NCBI GenBank assembly: GCA_902578265.1
Contig: CACHCA010000001.1
Location: 124,001-188,000, forward strand
Reading direction: 5' to 3'
DNA: 64,000 nt
From: an uncultured Pelagibacteraceae bacterium
GTDB taxonomy: Bacteria > Pseudomonadota > Alphaproteobacteria > Pelagibacterales > Pelagibacteraceae
The translations under genes were made by a program, and so were the position numbers. This document shows positions 49,801 to 59,015 of the stretch, piece by piece. How positions within the stretch are numbered: the first letter of the stretch is position 1; each line of letters opens with the position of its first letter. Under the pieces are notes generated by a model. It was given only the letters and a program-made list of their open reading frames with translations. It was not told the DNA's origin and did not search any database.

Positions 49801-51694
49801 TTTTCTTTCCTTTTTCACTAATATCTTTGCCATAAGCAATAACTAAAGTTTTGACACCTCTCTCATTTCTTAAATTTTCTATTCGTCCTTTAGCATAATC
49901 ATGGTTTCTCCACTCACCATCACCAATTACAATTACATAATTTTGTTGGCATTCTAATCTTTCAGCTGGGTTCTGTGGAGCTAATGGTTTGTCCTCTCTA
50001 TCTACAACCTTATCATCAGTATAATAACCATATGCAAGTTGCGCAAAAGCTCTAGCATCTGTTCCAAATCTAATCCCATTTGGTTTTAAGGTATTAAGTC
50101 TATTAATTATACGTTGAGAATTATCTTTATCTATACCCACTCTTATACAAGAGTTATTAGTGCATTGAGCTGTTCTTCCTAGTGGATGATCGCCTTTCCA
50201 TCCACCATGTTGATAATAATTACAATTTGGATTACATTTTTGCCATGGCTTCATCCCTGGTTTCTTTTTTTCACAGTTACATGCATAATCACCATTTATT
50301 TTCCATAAATCTGCTGCCTTACCAGTTTTTTTAACCTCAATTTCTCCAGCGTTCCATTCACCAAAGCCAAATCGTGCACCTTGTAATAAAGAACTATCAT
50401 TTACTACTGCTCTTATAGCTTTAATTGCCCCATCAATCCTACTTAATCTACTAGATCCCATCTCATCAACCCATTTAACTCTGTCTCCGCTAATATCATA
50501 TTCCTGTATAGAAACTTTATCACCACCAGTCCAAACTCTATCTGTTCCTACAAACAAGGCATTTGTTCTAAACATATTAATTAATGAACTTTCATCTTCG
50601 TTAGCCGCCGCAGCAGGCGTTTGATTGTTGTCATCAGCACCACCAATTTTAATGCTCTCTGTTAAAGTATTTTTATCACTTGAAATTGTTAGCTTTTGCA
50701 GTGAGCTTGAGTTTGCACTTGAAACATACATTACATTTGTATCCTGGGGATCAATTTCTATTTGAGAGGCAGTATTATAATCTGATTTTCCCGGAGCTCT
50801 TTCAAATTTATAAACATCTCCATCTACAGTATAATTATCGCCATCTTTTTTTAATTTCATTCTATATATAAATCCATTAGCTGATGAATATAAATACTCT
50901 CCATTAAGATCTATGGTCATTGAAGTAGTGTGCTGAAGAGCTTGTCTATATTTGTCATTTAAATTATATTGTTTTACAGTTCCAGTTGTTAAATTTTTTG
51001 AGTACAATTTTAAATTAAATACATAAAACCTATTATTTTTACATCGTTTATTATTTTTATATTTTGAGCACCATATCTCCATAGATGCAATTAGAAGGTG
51101 ATCCTCTCCACCGATTGATCTGATTGTTAAAGATTTAGGATGAAACTTATCTTTTTTTTTAAAATGTTTTTTACCTAATTCACTACCCCATATAATTTCT
51201 AAACAATTTCCATCTGCATCCATCCCAATTACTTTAGCGTCCGGACCTGAAACATATATAGCCTCACCCGTGTGATCTTTTACATTTGTTGCTTTAGCCA
51301 TAGCTGTAACTGTTGAAAAGCCATAAGCTTGGCTCACACCATATTCCAGTGCACAAGTAGTAATGGTTTTACCTGCACGGACTGATCCGTTGGTACCAAA
51401 ATCCCTATCAAATTCCTCATCATCATAATTCATTTTAACGATGCCACCATTATTCATTTGCCCGACAAGAACATCGCCACTATTTAATAAAACAACATCG
51501 CCTACAACCTCTAAGGTGTCTCCTCCCATTGGATTTGCATTCATACTAGCTGAAGTATCTAAAAGTATTAATATATTCGCTGGAATATCTCCTGCTCCAG
51601 ATCCTGGTGGTAAGGGTTTAGCAATTCCAACTCCAGTAATATTTAAGAGTGAAATTAAAAAGCCTATAAAAATTATTTTAAATTTATTTATCAT
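46853..51694 (-). CDS. pilY1: PilY1/PilC-type pilus tip adhesin with interrupted VWA domain
   Basis: A 1613-residue exported protein, long for PilY1. After a signal peptide (residues 1-25) the first VWA strand with the metal site ILILLDTSASM (about residue 45) appears. About 370 residues of propeller-like repeats follow (NCLEIIWGSELGKKHF, GEYLYSSANGFIYRMKL, NVMYVSSANSSSLQKL). The VWA then resumes with LSRIDGAIKAIRAVV and VIVIGDGEWRN. The C-terminal PilY1 propeller (from about residue 900) has WHTILFIPYGRGGPGFSVLDITDP. PilY1 sits at the pilus tip, supports assembly and binds surfaces. Cysteines are plentiful in the insert and near CNCEKKKPG. Stop of the next gene overlaps its ATG. Confidence 0.93.
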   Translation of the reverse strand: MINKFKIIFIGFLISLLNITGVGIAKPLPPGSGAGDIPANILILLDTSASMNANPMGGDTLEVVGDVVLLNSGDVLVGQMNNGGIVKMNYDDEEFDRDFGTNGSVRAGKTITTCALEYGVSQAYGFSTVTAMAKATNVKDHTGEAIYVSGPDAKVIGMDADGNCLEIIWGSELGKKHFKKKDKFHPKSLTIRSIGGEDHLLIASMEIWCSKYKNNKRCKNNRFYVFNLKLYSKNLTTGTVKQYNLNDKYRQALQHTTSMTIDLNGEYLYSSANGFIYRMKLKKDGDNYTVDGDVYKFERAPGKSDYNTASQIEIDPQDTNVMYVSSANSSSLQKLTISSDKNTLTESIKIGGADDNNQTPAAAANEDESSLINMFRTNALFVGTDRVWTGGDKVSIQEYDISGDRVKWVDEMGSSRLSRIDGAIKAIRAVVNDSSLLQGARFGFGEWNAGEIEVKKTGKAADLWKINGDYACNCEKKKPGMKPWQKCNPNCNYYQHGGWKGDHPLGRTAQCTNNSCIRVGIDKDNSQRIINRLNTLKPNGIRFGTDARAFAQLAYGYYTDDKVVDREDKPLAPQNPAERLECQQNYVIVIGDGEWRNHDYAKGRIENLRNERGVKTLVIAYGKDISEKGKKKFQEIAIAGTCDDENSSDCRDRIDAETPGDLLTKLKSEIERIVASRLSFTAPSITAELSGEEGGSLFQAQFKYALHGEWEGTLIRKHVREDGTIVDDLADQRVYDVATIIQGQALSNNRNIWTVYEGLDYTSDYNNFTEDNADTINGIFGLFGDVVPNFHNSSSYCGTKLAGVPGLDTNADDIKGLINFVRGEDYFAYGGCDNTNNVRASVLGDIYHSQIIEVGRPKANTNFTSTHQEAYWRYINNYDTWARTVVRDDVMYFGANDGALHAVRTGSGNIRHGGNIGQELWAFVPPFIAAKLPTIVNEGLNDVLGQGRGGTNAIFAVDGSPVVHDVYIKGFRIDDSGTVLEQDSKNWHTILFIPYGRGGPGFSVLDITDPLNPIHMYSIYNDRANGRVLHANENGLITAYPYGSETLGIDQSLEAIAARRIEQEAREADIVLDADGNDFTNRDAKSSCMSNSDVGADAKFFNASYDDGSACYAGLTFTFVTDALENLTTVDASKFTVIFEKDGSITEVPVAKVNRQGSEVEFTFSSEMVYNASTGLTSDKEDIPFTIMLPAGLEAENLQYDYSMLGETWATPRIVRIPTTKSGSLNDDNYVAVLPGGFGATNGIGSNLFLIDLQDPANNGGAIFGSDDNLGPIKIADVPDNGIINSVTGDPVVVTPDTFRGVPWRGAMVYINDLEGKVTKINLTNQQKDNPEIDIFDQRTLFNINANDINQRVSYFGMEAAYGQSTRNLWLFGGTGDFRDVGARIDGMDNLLFGIRDVDFPNFFHDEIKVPKASSEDENGNSNFTQGALKAIANAPIVDDKFPDLADCGYTRGRNRMEDCPGAGRLGWIFKLDNPEFNKNPKGDANNRFRKATAIPTIFGGTVYYPVYEPPPKGETTCSVGKAFICAADDECGINQAEKIQFAEKNVRSESEFDERAGCYFLQKGILSQFVISGNKLFANVTTESDDQADTLVTLLGSDKDIQVYRGSWQENF

Positions 51695-52206
51695 TAAAAA
51701 TATGAATAAAAGAATTTCTCATTTGTTATTAGTAACTCCTCTGCCAATTTTAATTTTTCCTTAACATAAAGTTTATCATAAATGTAGAGTTTTCCCGCTG
51801 CTTTCCAATTAGCTCCTCCATTTGTATCTATAGAGCTAATTTTTTCTACTTCTTGTATTTTAAAATTTTTTTTAACATAATAATAGATCAAATTGTCCTC
51901 ATTAAAATTCTCCTCATCATATGTGGAGTTTTTAAATTTAATGCCTATTACCTCATCATCTCTTATATAAACTTGCATAATCCCGCCATTCATCCCGCTA
52001 TCAGGACACACATAATTTGTTTCTTGTTCATAATAATCAAGATAAGTTTCTTCAATTATGCTACCTTTTTCTAAACCCATATCATTAAATATTTTTTCAA
52101 CATTATCACCTATATCGAATTCTAATTCACATTCGCTAGACATTGAATATGACGTAGATAGCAGGAATATAAATATTAAGAGTTTAAAATTAATTTTTTT
52201 GATCAT
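51694..52206 (-). CDS. Secreted protein of unknown function in the minor pilin cluster
   Basis: A 170-residue protein with a signal peptide (residues 1-21) followed by SSECELEFDIGDNVEKIFNDMG, shown here by its opening block, and two more parts rich in Asp, Glu, Asn and Tyr. Two Cys (SECEL, YVCPD) may pair. I do not recognise a family. It lies between pilX (three-base gap) and pilY1 (one-base overlap), so a role in assembly or tip of the pilus is likely by context, replacing a PilE-type minor pilin at this site. Confidence 0.72.
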   Translation of the reverse strand: MIKKINFKLLIFIFLLSTSYSMSSECELEFDIGDNVEKIFNDMGLEKGSIIEETYLDYYEQETNYVCPDSGMNGGIMQVYIRDDEVIGIKFKNSTYDEENFNEDNLIYYYVKKNFKIQEVEKISSIDTNGGANWKAAGKLYIYDKLYVKEKLKLAEELLITNEKFFYSYF

Positions 52207-52209
52207 AAG

Positions 52210-53154
52210 TTAATATGGCATAACAGTCATTGAAGTTAAAGGGACTATGATGTTCACCCTGGTCATATTTTGGTTAAACATTAAACCACATCCATATACT
52301 TTGTAGGCTGAGCCTTGTCTTTCCATATCAGCAGCTGATGCAGTTTTGACACTCCCACCCATAACTGTGCCTCCACGAAAAGTTGAATAGCCCACATGTT
52401 GAATAAAAAACGTATATCTAAATCTTCTTAAATATTCCCTTTCTTGCTCTAATACTCTTGCCTGTTCTGCTGCAGTAAATCCTAAACGAGGCGTATTAAG
52501 TTCAATTAAATGATTAGCTGTAACAATTGGGCCAACAATATTCCAAAAATCTCCAAGTCTTGGATGATTATCTGGTAACTCATATGCAATTTTAATTGGA
52601 GGTTCTGATGTTTTAAAATTTTTGAAACTTTGCATACATAACGACATGTCGTCTACATCTATTTCAACAGTATTATACATGATTCCTTTACCCCAATCAT
52701 TTCTTGCTAAACTTATTGGCGCGTCATCCTCAACTTCAATTTCTCCAAATTCTAAATCGTCTCTGTAATCATCAAATTTTGTTCTCCTTGCATTCTGTAA
52801 ATTATTGAGTTCAATTGCCTCTGCATCAGTCCTGGCACAACTAGCAAGATCTTCACCATCTCGCTCACATCTATTTCTCCAGGTACTATCAAAGAAATCA
52901 TCACCTACTTCATCATAAACTAAATCATCCCTAGATGAGATCCAATGTCCCAAATAATTATCAACAATATATTTTTCACCCTCTATTAAAGCAGTTTCCG
53001 CAACATAAAAAGTTTGTTGATACTCATCACTTGTATTATTGTTTTTATGATCTCCAGATGCGACCACAATTAATGCTCCACCCATTAAAGACATCACTAG
53101 CAAAAGGACAAGTGATAAAACTAAAGCAAAACCTTTCTCAGAACTTTGTTTCAT
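52210..53154 (-). CDS. pilX: Minor pilin-like protein PilX
   Basis: A 314-residue prepilin-like protein. The N-terminus KGFALVLSLVLLLVMSLMGG is the PilX type, without the Glu5 of other pilins, followed by YQQTFYVAETALIEGEKY. C-terminal strands have YTFFIQHVGYSTF. PilX with the other minor pilins and PilY1 primes pilus assembly. Its start is adjacent to the pilW stop. Confidence 0.9.
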   Translation of the reverse strand: MKQSSEKGFALVLSLVLLLVMSLMGGALIVVASGDHKNNNTSDEYQQTFYVAETALIEGEKYIVDNYLGHWISSRDDLVYDEVGDDFFDSTWRNRCERDGEDLASCARTDAEAIELNNLQNARRTKFDDYRDDLEFGEIEVEDDAPISLARNDWGKGIMYNTVEIDVDDMSLCMQSFKNFKTSEPPIKIAYELPDNHPRLGDFWNIVGPIVTANHLIELNTPRLGFTAAEQARVLEQEREYLRRFRYTFFIQHVGYSTFRGGTVMGGSVKTASAADMERQGSAYKVYGCGLMFNQNMTRVNIIVPLTSMTVMPY

Positions 53155-54137
53155 TAAATATCACCTCCTCCAATATTTCTTGTATGCACAGTTAGAAAAA
53201 TTGTATCTCTATGAAATCTGGTATCAATTTGTTTAGTTCTTTCGTTAGTAAAAGATTTTACCATTCTATTAATCTTATTTTTGAAGTATCCTTTTTGTGA
53301 GGATGATCTAAAAGTTAATCTTAAATCTACTGTCCTTATGCTCATTATATTTTCCATATTTGAAGGTTGAGCCTCAACCATCAATCCGTTTTCATTTAAT
53401 GCTATAAATTCCATATCCTCTAAGTATTCTCTAACTAATTCTGCACGGTAACAATCTGGACACGCACCACTTTCAGAGTCATGAACCCATTCTCCACCAG
53501 TGTCATCACCTAATGGTTGGATCCAACTACTTTTAGATCTATATAATCCATAATATTTTGTTGGATCCTCTTCGTTTACCCCAAATTGTCTACTAGATGA
53601 TCTTTGCATAGGTACAGCAAAGTAAGTAATTTTATATCTTTTGTAAGGTTGAGCAGTATCTCCTTCAACAAAGTCTCCATAAACAATATGAATCCTATCG
53701 CAACAAAAGTCGCCTTGATTGTGTTTTGTATTTACATCAACTTCCGTATAAGATCCTGAAAGATCAAATTCAGGACTAATTTCCCCGTAGTTTAATGTAT
53801 TCTTATAAATTACTATCGGCGCATGACTGTCTGCTCTTGTTGCCTCTGTATCGCCAGCCACAAATTCAAGATAATCTCTTTTTGGATAGTCTGTATTTGC
53901 ATTTGAAAAAGTACCATAATGATACTTAAAGCCTGCCAATCTAATATCTCTCATCATTAGTGTAACAATGTCTCTACCTGATCTACTTATTCCAGCTACA
54001 TCGCTTACTTGACTGTATGAATTGCTTACTACCGTATAGGTCGTAAACATTGCAGCCATCATAATTGCAGAAATAACTACTCCAATTAAAATTTCAATTA
54101 ATGTAAATCCAATTATATTTTTTTTATATCTAGCCAC
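53154..54137 (-). CDS. pilW: Minor pilin PilW
   Basis: A prepilin of about 327 residues. The cleavage motif is IGFTLIEILIGVVISAIM (Glu5 present) and the following helix ends with IVTLMMRDIRLAGF, a PilW hallmark. The C-terminal end has RTVDLRLTFRSSSQKG and THRFHRD-like elements of the family. GTG at 54137 is chosen over TTG at 54140 because GAGGGG lies a suitable distance upstream. Overlaps pilV. Confidence 0.92.
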   Translation of the reverse strand: MARYKKNIIGFTLIEILIGVVISAIMMAAMFTTYTVVSNSYSQVSDVAGISRSGRDIVTLMMRDIRLAGFKYHYGTFSNANTDYPKRDYLEFVAGDTEATRADSHAPIVIYKNTLNYGEISPEFDLSGSYTEVDVNTKHNQGDFCCDRIHIVYGDFVEGDTAQPYKRYKITYFAVPMQRSSSRQFGVNEEDPTKYYGLYRSKSSWIQPLGDDTGGEWVHDSESGACPDCYRAELVREYLEDMEFIALNENGLMVEAQPSNMENIMSIRTVDLRLTFRSSSQKGYFKNKINRMVKSFTNERTKQIDTRFHRDTIFLTVHTRNIGGGDI

Positions 54138-54966
54138 CAAACCCCTCTAGTTCATCATCATCTCGACCACCTTCTGTTGGAATATAATCTGAATAAATGT
54201 TTTTAATTTTATAATCTGATTGAAAATATAAAAATTTTCTTTTTTTACCGTCGTTCAAGTTTATTTGAATTCTTCCAACATACATTGCTTCATCATAAAT
54301 ATTAGGATTAAATATTTGACAATCCCAAATACACATTTCAAACATATCTACAGTTTTAAAATCTTTTTGGCTTTTGCACCGTATTGATCTATCTTCTCCT
54401 AACATACGTGTCCATTTGATCACTTTATTATTTACAACATTTTCGTCTCTTTGAGCTCCTGGTCCATGAATTGGTGTTAAATTATCTTTGGTGTAACCGC
54501 TGGCGGCTCTTTGATCACAATTATCAAATTTTAGTGATCCAGGTGTCACTGTTCCAGTTGTATAAGCGTGATTACTCCAACCTGGATTATTTCCCATTTC
54601 AGGTTCATCTCCCCCTGTAGCAGATGAACATTGAGGCCTATTTCCTCTTGAAAGGGCCATATAATATTCTGAAAATTTGAGACACCTTATGTCCTCTGAT
54701 TCATTATTTATATAAGCTTTTCCATCCTTATAAAAAACCATTTCCTTGTCAGTATTATTTAAACCACCTATCGACTCTTTATAACCAATAAAACCCTCAG
54801 CTATCATCGATGATAAGAAGTTTGCTTTTGTTCTTTCACCAGAAGTATTTATGGAAGTTACAGAAAAATTTACCATTTGAAATATGGCTATAAAACCTAT
54901 TCCTATCAGAGCAGTTGATATCAGTGCTTCAATTATAGTCAGTCCTTTTTCCTTAATATTTTTCAT
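54130..54966 (-). CDS. pilV: Minor pilin PilV
   Basis: A 278-residue prepilin. The N-terminus is KGLTIIEALISTALIGIGF (Glu5 present) followed by ANFLSSMIAEGFI. The globular part is longer than typical PilV and contains several Cys (RCLKF, PQCSS, NCDQ, RCKS, MCIWDCQ). It directly follows the FimT-like gene and overlaps pilW by eight bases. Confidence 0.88.
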   Translation of the reverse strand: MKNIKEKGLTIIEALISTALIGIGFIAIFQMVNFSVTSINTSGERTKANFLSSMIAEGFIGYKESIGGLNNTDKEMVFYKDGKAYINNESEDIRCLKFSEYYMALSRGNRPQCSSATGGDEPEMGNNPGWSNHAYTTGTVTPGSLKFDNCDQRAASGYTKDNLTPIHGPGAQRDENVVNNKVIKWTRMLGEDRSIRCKSQKDFKTVDMFEMCIWDCQIFNPNIYDEAMYVGRIQINLNDGKKRKFLYFQSDYKIKNIYSDYIPTEGGRDDDELEGFGG

Positions 54967-55668
54967 TTATTGAACTATCCATTGACTTGAATTTGAATTC
55001 CATTTCTCTAATTTTACGTTACCAAATCTTGACCAGCTCACAACATAAATTACGCCGCTGTCTTCCACTTCCTCTGGTTGATCACCCTCTACTTCTGTCC
55101 CAGTTAATTCGATTTCATCTGCTTCTGGGTCTTCACAAGTTTCAGTATTACGGGAACAAATAAAAATAGTTTCGACTACATTCATGTTATCACCAAAATC
55201 TAAACCACCACTAAATAAAGAGCCATCTTTGGAAAAACATACAACAGCACTTGATACATCGACTTTAATTTCATCTGTTTGATAAAATCTGACCTCTGCA
55301 TTTTGTCTATCTGTACCAAAATGATCCCAATAATCTTCAGCAAGATCGCCAGATAGACATAAATCTGTACCATCTCGAAAAACTCTTGTTGCAATGTTAG
55401 CCATAAGCATTCCGTTGGTGCTAAAAGATACATTGGCTCCTGTAACGTCTACTTGAAACTGTCCAAATCCATATAATCCCCTTTGAACTTGGGAGGTAAT
55501 ACTAGTTACTATATCTCTTACTCTTTCTGCTTCAGCTCTTACTACTCTGTCTTTATTCCAAGAATTAAAATTTGGGATACCTATTGCTGAAATTATTCCT
55601 ACAAGTGAGAGAACAATTATTACTTCTAAAATTGTAAAGCCTTTAACTTTCTTTGGTGTTGAGTGCAT
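54967..55668 (-). CDS. FimT/GspH-type minor pilin
   Basis: A 233-residue prepilin with KGFTILEVIIVLSLVGIIS (Glu5 present), then PNFNSWNKDRVVRAEAERV, as in FimT and GspH. The C-terminus has GVIYVVSWSRFGNVKLEKW. The ATG at 55668 has AGGA seven bases upstream and is chosen over the TTG at 55671. The gene starts inside the 3' end of pilT (26-base overlap), so it is probably coupled to it. Confidence 0.88.
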   Translation of the reverse strand: MHSTPKKVKGFTILEVIIVLSLVGIISAIGIPNFNSWNKDRVVRAEAERVRDIVTSITSQVQRGLYGFGQFQVDVTGANVSFSTNGMLMANIATRVFRDGTDLCLSGDLAEDYWDHFGTDRQNAEVRFYQTDEIKVDVSSAVVCFSKDGSLFSGGLDFGDNMNVVETIFICSRNTETCEDPEADEIELTGTEVEGDQPEEVEDSGVIYVVSWSRFGNVKLEKWNSNSSQWIVQ

Positions 55669-56656
55669 CAATTTTTCCTGCTTGAACTAGATTCTCCAAC
55701 GATTTTGTCATCGTGATCATTCCATCTTTTACTGCAGTCTGCATGATGCTTGGTATTTGATGAATTTTTGCTTCTCTGATTAAGTTTTGTATTGGAGCAT
55801 TACATTTCATTACTTCAAAAGCACCAACTCGACCGAGTCCATCTTTAGTTTTTAATAATCTTTGAGTTACAACCATTTTTAAAGATGTTGATAATTGTGC
55901 ACGTATTTGAGCTTGTTGCTCTGGAGGAAATACGTCAATAATTCTGTTAATTGTATTGGGTGCTCCACTAGTGTGAAGTGTTCCAAATACTAAATGTCCA
56001 GTTTCTGCAGCAGTTAAAGCTAAACTTACAGTTTCTAAATCTCTCATCTCACCTACTAATATAACATCAGGGTCTTCTCTAAGAGCAGCCTTTAATGCGC
56101 TTGCAAAAGATTGTGTTTGTTTTCCTACTTCTCTATGAGAAACTATACTTTTTTGGTCAGTATGAATAAATTCTACTGGATCTTCTACAGTTATAATATT
56201 AGCAGTTCTTGTTTTATTGATTTCATTAACAATCGCTGCCAGTGTAGTTGATTTTCCCGATCCAGTTGGTCCGGTAACCAATACTAATCCTTTGTGCATA
56301 TCAATTATATCATAAAGAACATCTGGCAAATCAAATTGACCCATCTCTGGTATTTTACTTTCTACACGTCTCAACACCGCTGCTGGACCATTTAAAGTTT
56401 TATAAAAATTAGCTCTAAATCTTAATCCACTTAAAGTAACGGCAGAGTCTAATTCGTGGGTGTCTTGAAATTTTTTAGTTTCATGCTCATTACAATTTGT
56501 AGTCATCATATCGATTAGATCCTGTGGTTTAACTACAACATCCTTAACCATTATGATTTCTCCTGTTTGTCTATAAGCAAGTGGAGAGCCTGATCTAATA
56601 TGAAAATCAGAAATTTTTTTATTGTTTTTGGCTAATTCTTCTAATTTTTCAAACAT
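55643..56656 (-). CDS. pilT: Type IV pilus retraction ATPase PilT
   Basis: A 337-residue hexameric ATPase. Walker A is GPTGSGKSTTLAA, then VEDPVEFIH, Walker B ILVGEMRD and HTSGAPNTINRIID. It has no zinc tetracysteine and a short N-terminal PAS-like domain, which mark PilT rather than PilB. Its C-terminus lacks the AIRNLIRE form exactly but has IQNLIREAKIHQIPS. It retracts pili, powering twitching and DNA uptake. First gene of the minor pilin operon. Confidence 0.96.
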   Translation of the reverse strand: MFEKLEELAKNNKKISDFHIRSGSPLAYRQTGEIIMVKDVVVKPQDLIDMMTTNCNEHETKKFQDTHELDSAVTLSGLRFRANFYKTLNGPAAVLRRVESKIPEMGQFDLPDVLYDIIDMHKGLVLVTGPTGSGKSTTLAAIVNEINKTRTANIITVEDPVEFIHTDQKSIVSHREVGKQTQSFASALKAALREDPDVILVGEMRDLETVSLALTAAETGHLVFGTLHTSGAPNTINRIIDVFPPEQQAQIRAQLSTSLKMVVTQRLLKTKDGLGRVGAFEVMKCNAPIQNLIREAKIHQIPSIMQTAVKDGMITMTKSLENLVQAGKIDALNTKES

Positions 56657-56691
56657 AATTAATTTTATCTAGAATTTTATTTAAAGACAAG

Positions 56692-56697
56692 ATTATA
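56692..56697 (-). promoter_or_regulatory. Candidate -10 element of the pilT operon
   Basis: A perfect TATAAT on the minus strand lies 36 bases before the pilT ATG, in a 184-base gene-free interval. The -35 region is weak (TTCTTT at 17 bases). This would drive pilT and the minor pilins through pilY1. Confidence 0.45.
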
Positions 56698-56822
56698 CTT
56701 TTTTATAGTTTACCAAAGAACTTAATTGCTCAATATGGTTAAAAAAATTGGGAATTTTCCATTTATTTTGGACGATTAGGATGATGAAATAATAAAAAAA
56801 TTTATGAAAAAAACCTTATATT

Positions 56823-56852
56823 AGTAAGTTTAGTTTTATGTTAAAACTTACT
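56823..56852 (-). terminator. Hairpin after the third propeller-autotransporter gene
   Basis: AGTAAGTTT, which includes the stop codon region, pairs with AAACTTACT across a 12-base loop; a seven-T run follows after nine bases. The gap before the T tract makes it a weak candidate. Confidence 0.4.
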
Positions 56853-59003
56853 GAATAGAAATAAATTGGCATTATGATTACCTTGATTAGAAAAATCATT
56901 TTCTAAATTTAACTCCATGTCAAAACCATCTAACTTTTTAGAAATTTTAAAATTTGAAGTCATATCTTCACTAAGATCAAGTGCTAACTCTGTTTCTTTT
57001 CTATATAAAAAGCCAGTTGATAATGTAAATTTATTAATATAGCCGTGTCCTTTGATTTGCTGTCTTTCGTAATCTGCACTAATTGTTAACCCTTGGTCAT
57101 GCTTAAAATCAAAACCGAGTCCTGCTGTGTATATATCTCTATTTTCGTTATCAGCTTGATATTCAAAACTTTCACTATCTGATACATAACTTGTTACCAC
57201 GTTAGAGTTAGAGGTAAACTCTTTACCATATTCAAGATTAACTCTAGATTTTACATTTGAGTTTTCTAAATTAATATCTCTATCAATTAGTACACCTAAA
57301 GAAGCCATTAAAGATTTAACAGCTTGATCATTATAGCTAATAGGATTAGTGCCATTTTCGGTATAGCTATGAAGCGCTGTATAACTTCCATCAATGCTAC
57401 CTATTGAACTAATAGTTAAATCACCATTTTCATATTCTCTACCAATATCAAGTGAACCAAAAACTTGCTTACCTTGGCGGTCACCGGTTTGAGTGTTAGT
57501 GTTTCCTTCGTCTTTCCTTACGATATCACTATCTAAATAACTAACTCCAATAACATGTTTTAAAAAATTCTTGTCTTCTAAACTATTAATCCCATAAACA
57601 GATAAACTTAAAGCATTAGTGTCAACTGCAGAACCAAAGGTTCCAACATCAACATCAGTGTTACCCACTCTTACAGCTACTCCTGATATTTGGTCTTCAT
57701 CCATTTTTTTATCGGCACCTACAGTTATACCAAATCCATCTATATCTTGTGCAGAGCTTAAGGAAGTCTCACCAATTTTTCCAAAACTAATACTACCTTC
57801 AGTCCATGCTTCCCAGTCATTAGGTAAAATTTGATCTAACTTTTGAATTGGATCGAATTTAGCTTGAGTAGAACTTGTAATATTATTTGATACTTTCTTA
57901 AATAATTCATTTTGAAAGAGCAACTCTATTTTTTGAGCGCTCGTTTGGTATTTATTTGCTCTTAATATATCTAGTCTTTTAAAAGTAGCCACTCTTGTAT
58001 CTTCAGCAAACTTTTTAGCAGTATTAATTTGTGCATCATTTATACCTCTTACATCTTTAATTTTTGGTGGGTCTTCACATCCTGAATTAGTAACTGTAAA
58101 AGCACATCTTAAAGTATATTCATTTATATCATCACCAACATTACCTACTATAAACATTTTAGTTCCAGTTGTATTAAAAGCTATACCTTGAGGATTGATC
58201 TCTTGATCAGTAACAACAAACTTTCCTACATGAGTTACAGTTGATGTTAAATCAAAGCCTACTGATAATGTATATTCATTTACATCATTTCCTGCATCAC
58301 CTACTATAAACATTTTAGTTCCATCATTATTAAAAGTAATACCCCTAGGAACAGTTACTTGACCACTAATGTCAAAACCTGATCCATCTCCATTTATGTC
58401 ATTGAAAGTTGCAGTTGATAAATCAAAACCTGTAGATAGTGTATATACATTTAAATCATCATCAAGATTACCTAAGTAAAACATTATCGTTCCGTCATTG
58501 TTGAAAGCAATACCTCTAGTTTGCACATCTTGATCACTAATATCAAAACCTGTTCCATTTCCATTTATGTCATCAAAAGTTGCTGTTGATAAATCAAAGC
58601 CTGTAGATAAGGTATATGAATTTATATCTTTACCAGTATTACCTGATACAAACATCTTGGTTCCATCATTATTAAATTTAATATATTGAGGAGTAAGATC
58701 TTGACCACTAACGTCAAAACCTGATCCATCTCCATTTATGTCATCAAAAGTTCGTGTTGATAAATCAAAACTTGTAGATAAGGTGTATGAATTTATATCA
58801 TTTCCTTCATCACCTACTATAAACATCTTGGTTCCATCATTGTTAAAAGCAATACCTCTAGGTTGAGTATCTTGAGCACTAACGTCAAAACCTGTTCCAT
58901 TCCCATTTATGTCATTGAAAGTTGCCTCTGCTTGAGCTTTACTAACAAAAGTTAGATTAAAGATTAAAAATAATACAAATATTTTCTTTAAATAATTGAA
59001 CAT
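56841..59003 (-). CDS. Propeller-type repeat protein with C-terminal autotransporter barrel (paralogue 3)
   Basis: A 720-residue surface protein with a signal peptide (1-25, QA-EAT). Residues 27-254 are four near-identical 57-residue units starting ATF(N/D)DINGxGxGFD and containing NNDGTKMF and YTLSTGFDLST, then a fifth degenerate unit to about 306. A helical linker (residues 320-390) leads to an autotransporter-type barrel (from DWEAWTEGSISFGK) ending in Phe (LFLFSKF). Same plan as the proteins at 24700 and 27038, but its barrel end differs. Sits upstream of pilT, separated by a promoter. Confidence 0.87.
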   Translation of the reverse strand: MFNYLKKIFVLFLIFNLTFVSKAQAEATFNDINGNGTGFDVSAQDTQPRGIAFNNDGTKMFIVGDEGNDINSYTLSTSFDLSTRTFDDINGDGSGFDVSGQDLTPQYIKFNNDGTKMFVSGNTGKDINSYTLSTGFDLSTATFDDINGNGTGFDISDQDVQTRGIAFNNDGTIMFYLGNLDDDLNVYTLSTGFDLSTATFNDINGDGSGFDISGQVTVPRGITFNNDGTKMFIVGDAGNDVNEYTLSVGFDLTSTVTHVGKFVVTDQEINPQGIAFNTTGTKMFIVGNVGDDINEYTLRCAFTVTNSGCEDPPKIKDVRGINDAQINTAKKFAEDTRVATFKRLDILRANKYQTSAQKIELLFQNELFKKVSNNITSSTQAKFDPIQKLDQILPNDWEAWTEGSISFGKIGETSLSSAQDIDGFGITVGADKKMDEDQISGVAVRVGNTDVDVGTFGSAVDTNALSLSVYGINSLEDKNFLKHVIGVSYLDSDIVRKDEGNTNTQTGDRQGKQVFGSLDIGREYENGDLTISSIGSIDGSYTALHSYTENGTNPISYNDQAVKSLMASLGVLIDRDINLENSNVKSRVNLEYGKEFTSNSNVVTSYVSDSESFEYQADNENRDIYTAGLGFDFKHDQGLTISADYERQQIKGHGYINKFTLSTGFLYRKETELALDLSEDMTSNFKISKKLDGFDMELNLENDFSNQGNHNANLFLFSKF
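58242..58925 (-). repeat. Four tandem 171-bp repeats coding propeller blades
   Basis: The block (T/A)CCATTTATGTCAT on the plus strand recurs at 171-bp intervals (near 58390, 58561, 58732 and 58903). Each unit encodes 57 residues and conservation is high at DNA level, so blade number may vary among strains. Confidence 0.88.
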
Positions 59004-59015
59004 TTAAATTACTAA

